NCBI RefSeq assembly: GCF_004138165.1
Contig: NZ_RYFF01000001.1
Location: forward strand, 1-64,000
Direction: 5' to 3'
Source: Candidatus Chloroploca sp. Khr17
GTDB taxonomy: Bacteria; Chloroflexota; Chloroflexia; Chloroflexales; Chloroflexaceae
Length of the DNA stretch: 64,000 nucleotides
In this document: one piece after another, positions 42,362 through 51,860 of the stretch
Position numbering within the stretch: position 1 is the first letter of the stretch
How the letters are laid out: every line of letters begins with the position of its first letter
The notes under the pieces: generated by a model
What the model was told of the DNA's origin: nothing
The model's input: only the letters and a program-made list of their open reading frames with translations
The model's database searches: none
Position numbers and translations under genes: made by a program

Positions 42362-43209
42362 GTAAAGAACTGCCCCAGCAGTCGATTCACCTCTTCGGGA
42401 GCCTCTTGTTGGACCCAGTGACCAGCGCCAGGCAAGCGATGAACCATCAGGTCGGTCACATAGGGGCGCGTTGCTTCCACGAGTTCCACCCCGAGATAGG
42501 GGTCATCTTCGCCCCAGATAAGGCATGTTGGCACCTCACAGCGCCGCACCTTGCCACCAGTCAGCCCTTGCATCCCGCCACGGGCAGCGGCGCGGTACCA
42601 ATTCAGCGCTGCGGTCAACGCCCCAGGGACACTAAGCGCATCTTTATAAGTATCGAGATCATCTTCGCTCAACGCATCGGGTCGCGTAGCCGAAGTAAGC
42701 GCCAAGCCGATCAACGCATAGTCATTCGCCTTGAGCAGCAGTTCAGGCAAAAAGGGCAGGCTAAAGAGGCCCATATAGAGGCTACGCTGTTGTTGTTGGC
42801 GATTGGTACGCAGTTCTTTGGCAAAAGCCACGGGATGGGGCGTATTGAGGATCGCGAGGCGACGGACGCGATGCGGATAATTCATTGCGGTGGCCCAGGC
42901 CACAGCACCGCCCCAATCGTGGCCGACGAGCAGCGCCTGCTGATGACCAAGGGCATCGATCAACGCAACGACATCAGCTACCAGCACATCGATTTCATAA
43001 CCCCAAGATGGTTTATCGGTCTGATGATAGCCACGCTGATCAGGAGCGACAACCGTAAACTGATCGGCAAGGGCCGCCAGTTGATACCGCCACGAATACC
43101 AGAACTCAGGGAAGCCGTGCAGGAACAAAACCAGCGGCCCTTGACCTGCGGTCACATAGTGCATCTTGATGCCATTGATCTCGAGATGGTTGTGCTGTAG
43201 TTTGTTCAC
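42358..43209 (-). CDS. Alpha/beta hydrolase, epoxide-hydrolase-like
   Basis: A 283-residue hydrolase. FLHGFPEFWYSWRYQLAALAD carries the oxyanion His-Gly, VGHDWGGAVAW holds the nucleophilic Asp, and PGAGHWVQQEAPEEVNRLL holds the catalytic His; DPYLGVE is consistent with the acid Asp. The Asp nucleophile in HDWGG points to epoxide hydrolase or haloalkane dehalogenase chemistry. The true start is a GTG at 43209 after AAGGAAG; a longer frame would run into repeat sequence. It overlaps the ABC-2 permease gene by four bases. Confidence 0.9.
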   Translation of the reverse strand: MNKLQHNHLEINGIKMHYVTAGQGPLVLFLHGFPEFWYSWRYQLAALADQFTVVAPDQRGYHQTDKPSWGYEIDVLVADVVALIDALGHQQALLVGHDWGGAVAWATAMNYPHRVRRLAILNTPHPVAFAKELRTNRQQQQRSLYMGLFSLPFLPELLLKANDYALIGLALTSATRPDALSEDDLDTYKDALSVPGALTAALNWYRAAARGGMQGLTGGKVRRCEVPTCLIWGEDDPYLGVELVEATRPYVTDLMVHRLPGAGHWVQQEAPEEVNRLLGQFFT

Positions 43210-43287
43210 ATTGCTTCCTTTTGTTACTTGCTGGTGACAAGTGTACCACAATCCCCGTAGCTTGTGGCACCTGGGCCTTTGGAGCCT

Positions 43288-43460
43288 AGGGCTGTTGCAA
43301 CGTCCACCTGACCGGAGCACCGTCGGGCTAAAGCCCTCGGCGACGGGTCGCGAAGGCCGCCTGGGCGGCCTCATTCAGCCCGCGCAGGCGGGCTTGGCAC
43401 GCAGGAGCCGAGCCGTTGACGGCGACGGTGACCCTGGAGAGCTGACGTTGCATCAGCCCT
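43288..43460. mobile_element. MITE-like GATGCAACGTC element, long form
   Basis: AGGGCTGTTGCAACGTC and GACGTTGCATCAGCCCT ends bound 173 bp. The outer parts match 38416-38512 inverted; the middle holds about 75 extra bases with GGCCGCC-TGG-GCGGCC and GCCCGC-GCAG-GCGGGC hairpins. Confidence 0.85.
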
Positions 43461-43483
43461 GCTTTGGAGCCCATGGCTTGTCC

Positions 43484-43510
43484 ATGGTCTGGGGCTATGC
43501 CCCAGACCAT
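43484..43510. terminator. Perfect 12-bp hairpin downstream of the subtilase gene
   Basis: ATGGTCTGGGGC (43484-43495) pairs with GCCCCAGACCAT (43499-43510). It lies about 55 bases after the leftward S8 gene stop. There is no U-tract. Confidence 0.55.
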
Positions 43511-43565
43511 GCGTTTCTGAAGGAATAACTCACTGTGCGCTTATTTTCGGGGATTACATGCGATG

Positions 43566-46500
43566 CTATTCTGGGCCGCTGGTAGGGGGCAATTCGACAA
43601 ACTGGCGCTCATAAGAGGGAACCGGTACGGCAAGCCACGGGAGATAGGCAATGTGAGCAACATAACGCATATTGATGCGGGTCACGCCTAGGTTCTGGCT
43701 CGTTTTCAGGCCCGGCGCACTACCGAGCGTAAAAGCCCCATAGAAGCGGTCATGCATCACCCTATCGCTGGGCAGTGACCAACCAACCCTGAGTTTGAAA
43801 GGTTGGCCTGCGGGTTGGTTTGGTGGCCCGGTGATAGTCAGATTGCCAGGATCGATTGGTGTTGTCGGCACAACGGCCGTATAGAGATCAAGGGTATCTA
43901 CGGCAGCGCCACTTGACCAGAGCCAAACGATGATCAGAAGGTTTGCATCTTCTTGTAAACCATACTTGTCGCGCAGATGAGGCAGGCCGAGCAAGTCGCA
44001 CGTTTCTTCAGCCGAGTAGGTGAAGCCAATGCATAGGACTTCTTTATCTTCAAGAACGCCGTCGTTATTGTTGTCAAAACCAACAAAAATATCGACGTCA
44101 GGTGCGGTTGAATTGGCAGTTTCAACAAGAATGCGCATCGTACGGTCAAGCGATGGCGTGAGCACCTTCGTGTACATACGGCTGTAAGGTGAAAGCCTGA
44201 TGGGTTGCCGATCCGCCTGCACCATTCCATAGACCGCGTGCTGAAGATCGGTGATAGCTATTGCTGTCGTGTCAAGTTCAATCGTCTGTGTCAGGGCATT
44301 CGTGCGGATATTGATGTTTGCAGGCAGATTGCTATTGCGCACTGTAATAGCAAGCGGGAAGCTTGCACGAGGGAGATCACCTGTTGCTGACAGTACGCCT
44401 ATTGTAGGTATGAAGGTAAGATGGCCTCTTGCCTCTGTCCCGCCAGCCTCAACAGGTAGCTCGCCCCCACTTGCTGTAATCGTGATCGTCTGGGTTGCCC
44501 CTGGGGCAAGTGTGATCGTTGCTGGTGAGACGGTGACAACTAACCCGGTTGTACTAGTAAAGGCTGGGGTCCACGTTGTCGTTACCGGCAATGTGCTCTT
44601 GAGTGTACGGATCCAGATGCATCCCCCAAAGCAGTCGCGATTGGTGAGGCTCGGGAGATTGAGCGTTGTCACATCACCGTTCAGAGCCGGGTCAGCTGCC
44701 GCAAAATTGGCGGCAGTCTCATCGAGCACAAACCCGGCGCGCATTGCGCGCCCGACATTGATCCGCCCTGCGCCAACCTCAAAGGGGTCATCAGAGGTCT
44801 GTTCTGCTGTCGTCATCAAGGCCGAGCGCACTTCTGATGGTGTCCACGCGGGATAGCGTTGGCGGAGCAGGGCAGCAGCCCCCGCATTGTGCGGGGCGGC
44901 CATCGAGGTGCCGCTATGAATCGCAAACTGAGGCTCGCCCGCCCAATTAACGGTCACTGCGGCAATAATATCAACCCCTGGCGCAGCCACATCAGGCTTG
45001 AGCACATCGGGAACAGTCGCATCAGGCCCACGTGAGCTAAAGTCGGCGGTCAGGTCAGTTTTGGTTGTGGCCGCTATGCTCATCACCCACGGTGCATTTG
45101 AAGGTGCCCCAATGGTACCTGTGTACGGGCCACTGTTTCCAGCCGAGACGGACGCGAGGATCCCTGCTTCCAGAGCATTGCGAAAGGCAAGCGCATCAGG
45201 TTCTACCCATGGGTCACGCGAAGAGCCCCCAATTGAATAGTTGATCACCGCAACACCATCCTGTGTCGCTTGATCGATGGCGCCAACAAGGGCCGATGTT
45301 GGACAACTATCATATAAACAGCCATCGTAAATGATCAGGTTCGCGTGAGGAGCTACGCCACCGATCTTGTCAAACGTAGATCCTTCTGCCTGGATGTTAT
45401 GTAATACGTTGCCGGCAGCTGTACTGGCGGTATGTGAGCCATGACCATAGTCATCAAATGGACTGGCACGACCCACAGGGTCAAAACTGTCACTGGTCGC
45501 AGGGAAGGTATACGCTCCAACAAGCTTGGCATTGCAGCGAAAGCCATCGTGATAGGCTGAACTCTCAGCGTCGGCGCAGACGCCCTTATAGACGCCTTCA
45601 CCAAACGGATTGGTATGGGTATATCCATCAGCCCCAGTTGCGGCAAAAGTCGGATTGAAAGGATCAATGCCGGTGTCAATCACCCCGATGAGGATCCCTT
45701 CCCCACGGTTGGGCAGGATCTGACCTCGGATCTTGCCAGCCAGAAAATCAGGTGCCTCGTGCAGATTGACATAGAGTTCGCCCGCGAAGAGCGCATCCTC
45801 AACCGCCTGGCTCAGGGTGACGCTACCGAGGAACTGACCATTGATAAGCTGGTAGGGCGCAAGATCGACAACAACTGAACCGTTCGCATCTGCCGCTGCC
45901 TGGTGGATCTGTGCCCCTGGCCCACTGACTGTGACGCCACGGCTGCTAATGGTAAAACGAAGCAGCTTGCTCGTCGCATCATAATGAAATGTGGCGCTGC
46001 CCGTGGCCTCAGCAGAGACCGGAGGAACCTCGTTGGCTCCGCTGAGGTCAGCCCGGAAGATCGCCGGGCGTGTATCAAGCTGACTTGCCCCAATAATTGA
46101 CGGGCCAACATTCGTGTGCAGTTGACGATAGGCTTCACGGGTCACTTGCACAACCCCTGGAAGGGAAGCAAGCTGCGTTGCCTGCTCTGGGCTCAACACA
46201 CTGACAAAGCCATTGAAGGCCGTAGCGAAGACCTGTTCAACCAAGAGCTTGTCACCGAGGATCTGTTCAGCTGCCACAATAACTTGCTGGCGCTGGAGCG
46301 CCAGATAAGCGCGATAGCGCTGGCTTGCTGCTGACTGAGGATCAAGTCGGTTGGTGCCAGCAAGGCGGGGATTGGTTGCAGGGATACTTGCAATGCCTCC
46401 TGCATAGGTTGCGAGTGGTGGATCGACGAGTTGCACGATATAACGAGCCAGACCCTCGTCAGCGTGAGCCTCCACCTTGGTCACTTGTGCGCCTAGGGCG

Positions 46501-46619
46501 GTAGCAACGGTTGAGGGTTCTGCGTGGGTATCTGGGGAAAAGGCATAACTCCGCATCGACGTAAGCGCTAGCATGCTGATAACCAACAGACTCAAGAGAG
46601 ACACTAAACGCTTGATCAT
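43566..46619 (-). CDS. Secreted subtilisin-like serine protease with an inserted CHRD domain
   Basis: A 1,017-residue S8 protease with a signal peptide (LVSLLSLLVISMLALTSMRSYAF). Residues about 55-165 resemble the I9 propeptide (ARYIVQLVDPPLATY..FNGFVSVLSPEQATQLASLPGVVQV). Residues about 187-302 are a CHRD domain (FRADLSGANEVPPVSAEATG, LYVNLHEAPDFLAGKIRGQI). The catalytic domain then begins with Asp in VIDTGIDPF (315), His in DYGHGSHTAS (about 394) and Ser in HSGTSMAAP (about 571). C-terminal beta domains follow. It starts at the ATG 46619 after AAGGAG. The CHRD inserted between propeptide and protease is unusual. Confidence 0.93.
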   Translation of the reverse strand: MIKRLVSLLSLLVISMLALTSMRSYAFSPDTHAEPSTVATALGAQVTKVEAHADEGLARYIVQLVDPPLATYAGGIASIPATNPRLAGTNRLDPQSAASQRYRAYLALQRQQVIVAAEQILGDKLLVEQVFATAFNGFVSVLSPEQATQLASLPGVVQVTREAYRQLHTNVGPSIIGASQLDTRPAIFRADLSGANEVPPVSAEATGSATFHYDATSKLLRFTISSRGVTVSGPGAQIHQAAADANGSVVVDLAPYQLINGQFLGSVTLSQAVEDALFAGELYVNLHEAPDFLAGKIRGQILPNRGEGILIGVIDTGIDPFNPTFAATGADGYTHTNPFGEGVYKGVCADAESSAYHDGFRCNAKLVGAYTFPATSDSFDPVGRASPFDDYGHGSHTASTAAGNVLHNIQAEGSTFDKIGGVAPHANLIIYDGCLYDSCPTSALVGAIDQATQDGVAVINYSIGGSSRDPWVEPDALAFRNALEAGILASVSAGNSGPYTGTIGAPSNAPWVMSIAATTKTDLTADFSSRGPDATVPDVLKPDVAAPGVDIIAAVTVNWAGEPQFAIHSGTSMAAPHNAGAAALLRQRYPAWTPSEVRSALMTTAEQTSDDPFEVGAGRINVGRAMRAGFVLDETAANFAAADPALNGDVTTLNLPSLTNRDCFGGCIWIRTLKSTLPVTTTWTPAFTSTTGLVVTVSPATITLAPGATQTITITASGGELPVEAGGTEARGHLTFIPTIGVLSATGDLPRASFPLAITVRNSNLPANINIRTNALTQTIELDTTAIAITDLQHAVYGMVQADRQPIRLSPYSRMYTKVLTPSLDRTMRILVETANSTAPDVDIFVGFDNNNDGVLEDKEVLCIGFTYSAEETCDLLGLPHLRDKYGLQEDANLLIIVWLWSSGAAVDTLDLYTAVVPTTPIDPGNLTITGPPNQPAGQPFKLRVGWSLPSDRVMHDRFYGAFTLGSAPGLKTSQNLGVTRINMRYVAHIAYLPWLAVPVPSYERQFVELPPTSGPE

Positions 46620-46700
46620 GATGCTTGCTCCTTGAGAGAAAATAAAAAAGTTAAATTTTCACATAAGAGAACGCAGTCATAAATGTACAAAGATTAACAT

Positions 46701-46709
46701 ATTATACCA
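46701..46709 (-). promoter_or_regulatory. Extended -10 promoter of the subtilase gene
   Basis: TGGTATAAT on the minus strand, 82 bases upstream of the ATG at 46619. The intervening leader is AT-rich with no obvious structure. Confidence 0.6.
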
Positions 46710-46757
46710 TGAAGTTCTCTGTGTGAATAGACGGGTATGCTTGTCTTGGCCCATGAT

Positions 46758-46786
46758 TTGACTGAACCGCATGAACGCGCTATAAT
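46758..46786 (+). promoter_or_regulatory. Promoter of tRNA-Pro
   Basis: TTGACT (46758-46763) and TATAAT (46781-46786) with exactly 17 bp between, placing the start about 6-8 bases before the tRNA 5' end. Confidence 0.85.
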
Positions 46787-46799
46787 CAACCAGGTTGAA

Positions 46800-46876
46800 C
46801 GGGGCGTAGCGCAGACCGGTAGCGCACCTGAATGGGGTTCAGGAGGTCGCTGGTTCAAATCCAGTCGCCCCGACCA
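46800..46876 (+). tRNA. tRNA-Pro (anticodon GGG)
   Basis: A 77-base tRNA with CCA encoded. The acceptor stem CGGGGCG pairs with CGCCCCG, the first pair C1-G72 is typical for tRNA-Pro, the D arm contains GCGCAGACCGGTAGCGC, the anticodon stem is CCTGA/TCAGG with loop ATGGGGT, and the T arm is CTGGTTCAAATCCAG. It reads CCC/CCU codons. Confidence 0.96.
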
Positions 46877-46880
46877 GTAA

Positions 46881-46926
46881 AAGACGAAGGCCACTTGCTG
46901 ATTAGCAAGTGGCCTTCGTCTTTTTT
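46881..46926 (+). terminator. Intrinsic terminator of tRNA-Pro
   Basis: A perfect 19-bp stem, 46881-46899 with 46904-46922, loop GATT, and six T through 46926. It insulates the tRNA from the surface-protein/Tad operon that follows. Confidence 0.95.
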
Positions 46927-47009
46927 GGATTTATCTTGAAAGCGCATCTTCTGGCGGGCTTGTGCGGTCTATGAGTCAGGACATTTGCCCAAGCGAGCCA
47001 GAGGAATGT

Positions 47010-50000
47010 ATGCGTTACTATCAAGCGTTTTTGCTTCAGTTGGTTTTTCGTGGAACTTTGCTCCTCTTTTTCCTGCTTCCCCTGTTCTCTACGGCTGGTC
47101 TGGTTTTGCGGCCAGCTTCTGTCGAGGCCCATGTGACCCCTGCCGGGGCTTTTGGGAGCGCGGTTGGCTGTTTGCAACAGACTGACCAGTTTGTTACCAG
47201 TCGTTATGCCAATACGATGTATCTGCCCCCCGGCTCAACGACCGAAGCCACTGCGGCGCGGAACCTCCCCGCAGTCCAGGGCCTAACAATGAATTCGGCA
47301 GGTTCGATCCTTGCCACCATTGGTGATCTTGGAGCGGTCTATGGTCTGGCGTATGATGATGGCGCGGTAAGTGGACGTGAACGCATTTTTGCCGCTGCCT
47401 ATACCAAACGCCTAACCCCGTATGGGCCTGGCGGTCCTGGGGCGATCTATGTGCTGGCCCGCACGTCGACCGGGTGGCAACTCGAGGGACACATTACGGC
47501 CCCCGGGGCAAGCGGCGTCACTCGCCCCACTTCAATTCCAGCAAATTACACCGATGAGCAAGCGATTGCCGGTGTCGGCACAACCAGTTTGGGTGATATC
47601 ACCATCAGCCCTGATGGGCGTACGCTCTATGTTGTCAATCTTGGACCCAAACGGATCGAACGCTTTGATCTGACAGGGCTAGGTCTGCCGCGCTATAGCG
47701 GTTCACTTCCCATCGATCTGGGTGTTATTTCGTCTGATCCGGCTGTCCAGGTTGATTTATGGCCGTTTGCAATTGCTTTTTGGCCCTTTTCTTCAGATCG
47801 CAATGCGCCTCATCTAGTTGTTGGTTTGACCGATAGCGCTGCGCGTGGCGGTGGTGCAGCAACGGGCAGCGGCGAGTATTTTCAGGTACCGCCACAGATC
47901 TATGTCCTTGCCCAGCACCTAGGTGTTGGGCCCTGGCAACTTTCGTTGCACCAGGATCTTGGCAATACGCTCATCCAAAGCATTCGCCAGCGTCATGCGG
48001 GCACGGTTTTTGAAGAGGTGTATAGCGAGTGGCCTGGTCTGACCCGTAGCTGGAACCCGTGGCGTAACCAGATGCAGGATCTGCCTCGCTTTGATAACAG
48101 TATCTTTTACGCTCAGCCAATGTTGACAGCGATCGAATTCCTCAACGAAGCACCGTCGACGGGCTCACCGGCCCAGGGCCGTCCGCTGATGATCCTCGGC
48201 CTCCGTGATCGCACGGGCGATCAGAGCTTCAATGGCAATACCCAGACTCCAGCCTTTCATTACAGCTCGATTGCGCAGGGTGACACCCTCACCTATCGCC
48301 TGAATAGCTCGTGGCAGTGGGTTTTCCAGTCAGGTGAAGCCTACGAAGATAACGATTATCAGGGTATTGCGACTGACCCAATGCCTGCCCATATCGAAAA
48401 CCATATGGGGGCGATGGCGAGTGTCCTGAATGCCCAAACGTCGGTCGAGAACATTGGGACAACGCTGGGTGTAACGGCGTTGCGCGGACGCAGTGCGCAG
48501 GAGGTTCGGGTCTACGAGCAAGCCAGTGGAGCGGTGACGAGTAGTGCGATTTCAGGCCGCGCCCCACTGATTGCAGGCGACACCGCGTCGGCGTCGAAAG
48601 CCTCGAACCTGGGCGACCTCGAGGTGTTGTGCAACTACGCGCTGATTGGTGGGCGAGTATGGGATGACCTGAATGGCGATGGAATTCGTCAGGCAAGTGA
48701 GCCAGCGATGGGCAATGTTGCGCTCGAACTGTTTCAGGGGTTGCCTGGTTCGGCCCCAGTGATGAGTTCGGCAGCCCGTGCGGTGACTGATAGCCAGGGG
48801 CGTTACCTGTTTGCCGTTCCGCCCAATACCAACTTGGGCATCCGGATCACAGCCAGCGGTGGGAGTCCGGGTCAATGGACACGGGCAACGCTGGCGCAGG
48901 CCGGGTATCATTTCACGCTGCCTCATGCGGTAGCTGACGATACGATTCGCAGCAATGTTGATCCAGCACTTGGCATCATCGAGTTTGCGTATCCCAATGA
49001 AGATCTGAGTCAATATGCCATCCGTCCACCCTGGAATCGTGCTGATGAACGCACTTTTGATCTTGGTCTGACCAAACAGCCGCCAACGGGACGGATTGGG
49101 GATTGGGTCTGGCTTGATACGAATCGTAACGGCCTGCAAGATGATGGGGCAACGGGGGTTGCCGGGGTCACGGTAGCGCTTGAAGAGTCGACGCTTGGGG
49201 CGACGTTGCCGCATCTGGTCGATCCGGTGACAACCGGGGGCACCGGGACGTTCGCCTTCACCGATCTTCCCCCTGGGATCTATCAGGTGCATTTTAGCAA
49301 CCTGCCCTTTATGCCGACGCTCTTGAGGCAGGGCAGTGACCGCAACCGTGATAGTGATGCCAATGCCAGTACGGGGTATGCAACGGGGTGGATCAGGCTG
49401 CAACCGCATGAGACGCGGAACGATCTTGATCTGGGCCTTGTGAGTGAGGCCGATCTCTGGGTCACCAAACAAGGGCCACCCAGTGTGCGTGCCGGGGCGA
49501 GTTTTGAGTATACCCTTGCCTATGGCAATCAGGGAAGCAGTGTAGCGGCAGGTGTCGAGATGCGTGATCGCCTGCCTTCTGGCCTCACCTATGTTGCAGC
49601 GCAGCCTGCACCCACGACGATCAATGGGAATGACTTGCGCTGGAGTATTGGTTCACTGAATCCAGGGGCGACGGGCAGCATCCGTTTGACCGTACGCGCT
49701 GCAACAACCTTTAGTCCGCCAGAGGCGGTGCGCTGGTCAGTCGAAAACCAGGCCACGCTCAGTACGACGAGCTACGAGGTGACAACCGCAAATAACGAAG
49801 CGCGCCACACCACCGAATTGCAGCGTCCCGAGCTTGGTCTGAGCAAAACAGCGCCGGCCCAAGTACTGGTTGGCGAGACCTTTACGTATCAACTCGACTA
49901 CAGCAACAGTGGGAGTACGGTCGCCCGTAATCTTGCGATCACCGATCAGTTGCCTGCAACGGTTGCTTTTGTCGCCTTCGAGCAGAACCCTGGCAATATC

Positions 50001-51830
50001 TGCCATTATCGTTATGTGGGGTCGGCCATCGCCTGCACCTTGCCATCCCTTGTGCCAGGCGGGCATGGCACGATCCGTTTCCAGGTTATGGCGCTGCCAG
50101 GCGAAGCCAGTGCGGTGGTCAATCAGGCACACATCAACACGACAGACGAAGGTGATCGTCTCGACAATAATCAGGCGACCACCACAACGCTGGTGCAGTA
50201 CCCCGATCTTGGCCTGAGCCTGCAGATCAACCCTCGTCCGTTGCCAGTTGGCGAGACCGGAACAATCAACCTCAGCTATCGCAATAATGGCCCTGGGATC
50301 AGCCGGGGCAGTGTGCTGACGGTCACACTTGATGCCGAAACACGGGTAGGCAACCTTACTGGCAACTGTCAGAGTATAGCGCCGCTCAATGGGGACCTGC
50401 GGGTGCAATGCGATCTCGGTGAGATCAATGCACATGCAACGGGGAATGTAGCGCTGCCGGTGCAACTACCAGCGACGCCCCTGGAGGCAGCGACGTATGC
50501 CGCCAATACCTTGACAGCCCACGGAACCATTGCTGGTGCGACGCCCGAACGCAGCAGCACCCTGGCGAATAACCGTGCCAGCGATCAGGTCGACGTCACA
50601 CGCCCGAATGTCTGGGTACGAGTGCAAGCTGTCAACAAGAGTCTCCCCACCGCAGGCCCGGCTGGTTGGCTGAGCTTTGTCAGGTTCCGCGTGGAATACG
50701 GCAATAACACGGCGAGTCTGACGTTGCCGCCTGCGTTACGGCATCCGGCTCACCTGACTCGCCCGGCTGCGGGGACGAGTTTGAGGATTATGTTGCCGAG
50801 CAATGCGGAACTGGAACAGGTGAGCGATGCCGCAGGGGTTCCCCTTGGGGGCTACGTGAGCACGACTGATGCCAGCGGCGCACCGATGCTCGTCGTTGAC
50901 TACGGGACACTTGCCGCACAAGCGAGCGGCGATCTCTACCTGACAGTACGGGTGCGCGAGCAGCCAGGGGCTATCGTTGGGCTGGCGGCGAGGATTGCAA
51001 CGACAACCCCTGGTGATGAAACGATTGACAACAGTGCCGCCGATACAACTGATATTGTTGCTCCTCCGGCGGGCATTGATGGTACGGGCATAGTACGGCT
51101 CGCGATGCACTCAGAGTTTGACCCAAACCATGGCGGGAGTGACCCGAACGATGCTGTCTATCTCTCGGAGGGAAACCGGATCACGTGGCCAGCCGGGGAA
51201 GTGCTCGATTTCACGCCACGGCTCACGGCATTACGGGTTCAAGATCCTTTCAGTGGGCTCGACCCGCTCTTGCCATACGCCTATTACGGACGCGTCGTAG
51301 GCTGGAGCATGGTGAATTACCAGGGCAACGGACGCACCATTGATGCGCGTAGCGACGCTGATGCGGCCGGGAGAGTCGGGTGTCGGGTAGGAAGCAGCAC
51401 CCTTGAGCAGACGGCACTTGCTGGTTGCACCTACAGCTACCCTGGGGCGAGCAGCGTGGGCGGGCCAATCAACGCCGTCTTGCCAACAGCCCCCCTGACC
51501 GAAAACGAGATGCAGAGTCAGGGCCATGTCTACTGGACCCATCGCGGGCCAGCGGGCACCCCACTGCCAACGATGCGGTCGGATGTGTACCTCTTTACGC
51601 TTGACCCGATGGAGGAGGTACGGCTCACCGTCCAGATCGAAGTTGAAGTCTGGGTCGTCAACCTCTACCCTGGCGCACCCTTGGGCGACTGGACGCTGAA
51701 CCCAATCAGGCTCACCAGCATTCCCGAGGTGCGCCAGATCTACCCCGAGACGTTCGGGATCACGCTGGTTGTCCCCCGGAGTGTCGTTGGCCCGGGCAAT
51801 CGTCCAGGTGGCTCACCAACGACACCATAA
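47010..51830 (+). CDS. Giant secreted surface protein with SdrD-B and DUF11 repeats
   Basis: About 1,607 residues. The start ATG at 47010 follows GAGGAA; signal peptide LQLVFRGTLLLFFLLPLFSTAG. Residues about 40-540 form a probably beta-propeller-like head (DITISPDGRTLYVVNLGPKRIERFD). Then come two SdrD-B-like repeats (IGGRVWDDLNGDGIRQASEPAMG, about 545; IGDWVWLDTNRNGLQDDG, about 695) with Asp/Asn-rich Ca-binding loops, and at least three DUF11 repeats (SVRAGASFEYTLAYGNQGS, VLVGETFTYQLDYSNSGS and a third). The C-terminus has no LPxTG or membrane helix. It ends 30 bases before the tad gene cluster, so it is probably co-transcribed and may be an adhesin assembled or exported by that machinery. 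Confidence 0.85.
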   Translation: MRYYQAFLLQLVFRGTLLLFFLLPLFSTAGLVLRPASVEAHVTPAGAFGSAVGCLQQTDQFVTSRYANTMYLPPGSTTEATAARNLPAVQGLTMNSAGSILATIGDLGAVYGLAYDDGAVSGRERIFAAAYTKRLTPYGPGGPGAIYVLARTSTGWQLEGHITAPGASGVTRPTSIPANYTDEQAIAGVGTTSLGDITISPDGRTLYVVNLGPKRIERFDLTGLGLPRYSGSLPIDLGVISSDPAVQVDLWPFAIAFWPFSSDRNAPHLVVGLTDSAARGGGAATGSGEYFQVPPQIYVLAQHLGVGPWQLSLHQDLGNTLIQSIRQRHAGTVFEEVYSEWPGLTRSWNPWRNQMQDLPRFDNSIFYAQPMLTAIEFLNEAPSTGSPAQGRPLMILGLRDRTGDQSFNGNTQTPAFHYSSIAQGDTLTYRLNSSWQWVFQSGEAYEDNDYQGIATDPMPAHIENHMGAMASVLNAQTSVENIGTTLGVTALRGRSAQEVRVYEQASGAVTSSAISGRAPLIAGDTASASKASNLGDLEVLCNYALIGGRVWDDLNGDGIRQASEPAMGNVALELFQGLPGSAPVMSSAARAVTDSQGRYLFAVPPNTNLGIRITASGGSPGQWTRATLAQAGYHFTLPHAVADDTIRSNVDPALGIIEFAYPNEDLSQYAIRPPWNRADERTFDLGLTKQPPTGRIGDWVWLDTNRNGLQDDGATGVAGVTVALEESTLGATLPHLVDPVTTGGTGTFAFTDLPPGIYQVHFSNLPFMPTLLRQGSDRNRDSDANASTGYATGWIRLQPHETRNDLDLGLVSEADLWVTKQGPPSVRAGASFEYTLAYGNQGSSVAAGVEMRDRLPSGLTYVAAQPAPTTINGNDLRWSIGSLNPGATGSIRLTVRAATTFSPPEAVRWSVENQATLSTTSYEVTTANNEARHTTELQRPELGLSKTAPAQVLVGETFTYQLDYSNSGSTVARNLAITDQLPATVAFVAFEQNPGNICHYRYVGSAIACTLPSLVPGGHGTIRFQVMALPGEASAVVNQAHINTTDEGDRLDNNQATTTTLVQYPDLGLSLQINPRPLPVGETGTINLSYRNNGPGISRGSVLTVTLDAETRVGNLTGNCQSIAPLNGDLRVQCDLGEINAHATGNVALPVQLPATPLEAATYAANTLTAHGTIAGATPERSSTLANNRASDQVDVTRPNVWVRVQAVNKSLPTAGPAGWLSFVRFRVEYGNNTASLTLPPALRHPAHLTRPAAGTSLRIMLPSNAELEQVSDAAGVPLGGYVSTTDASGAPMLVVDYGTLAAQASGDLYLTVRVREQPGAIVGLAARIATTTPGDETIDNSAADTTDIVAPPAGIDGTGIVRLAMHSEFDPNHGGSDPNDAVYLSEGNRITWPAGEVLDFTPRLTALRVQDPFSGLDPLLPYAYYGRVVGWSMVNYQGNGRTIDARSDADAAGRVGCRVGSSTLEQTALAGCTYSYPGASSVGGPINAVLPTAPLTENEMQSQGHVYWTHRGPAGTPLPTMRSDVYLFTLDPMEEVRLTVQIEVEVWVVNLYPGAPLGDWTLNPIRLTSIPEVRQIYPETFGITLVVPRSVVGPGNRPGGSPTTP

Positions 51831-51860
51831 CAACAGCGGAACACCGCAAGGAGGAACGAA

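Noticed and set aside
43210-43374. N-terminal extension of the epoxide-hydrolase-like protein
   Set aside because: The frame runs into the MITE-like element, and a good ribosome site supports the GTG at 43209.
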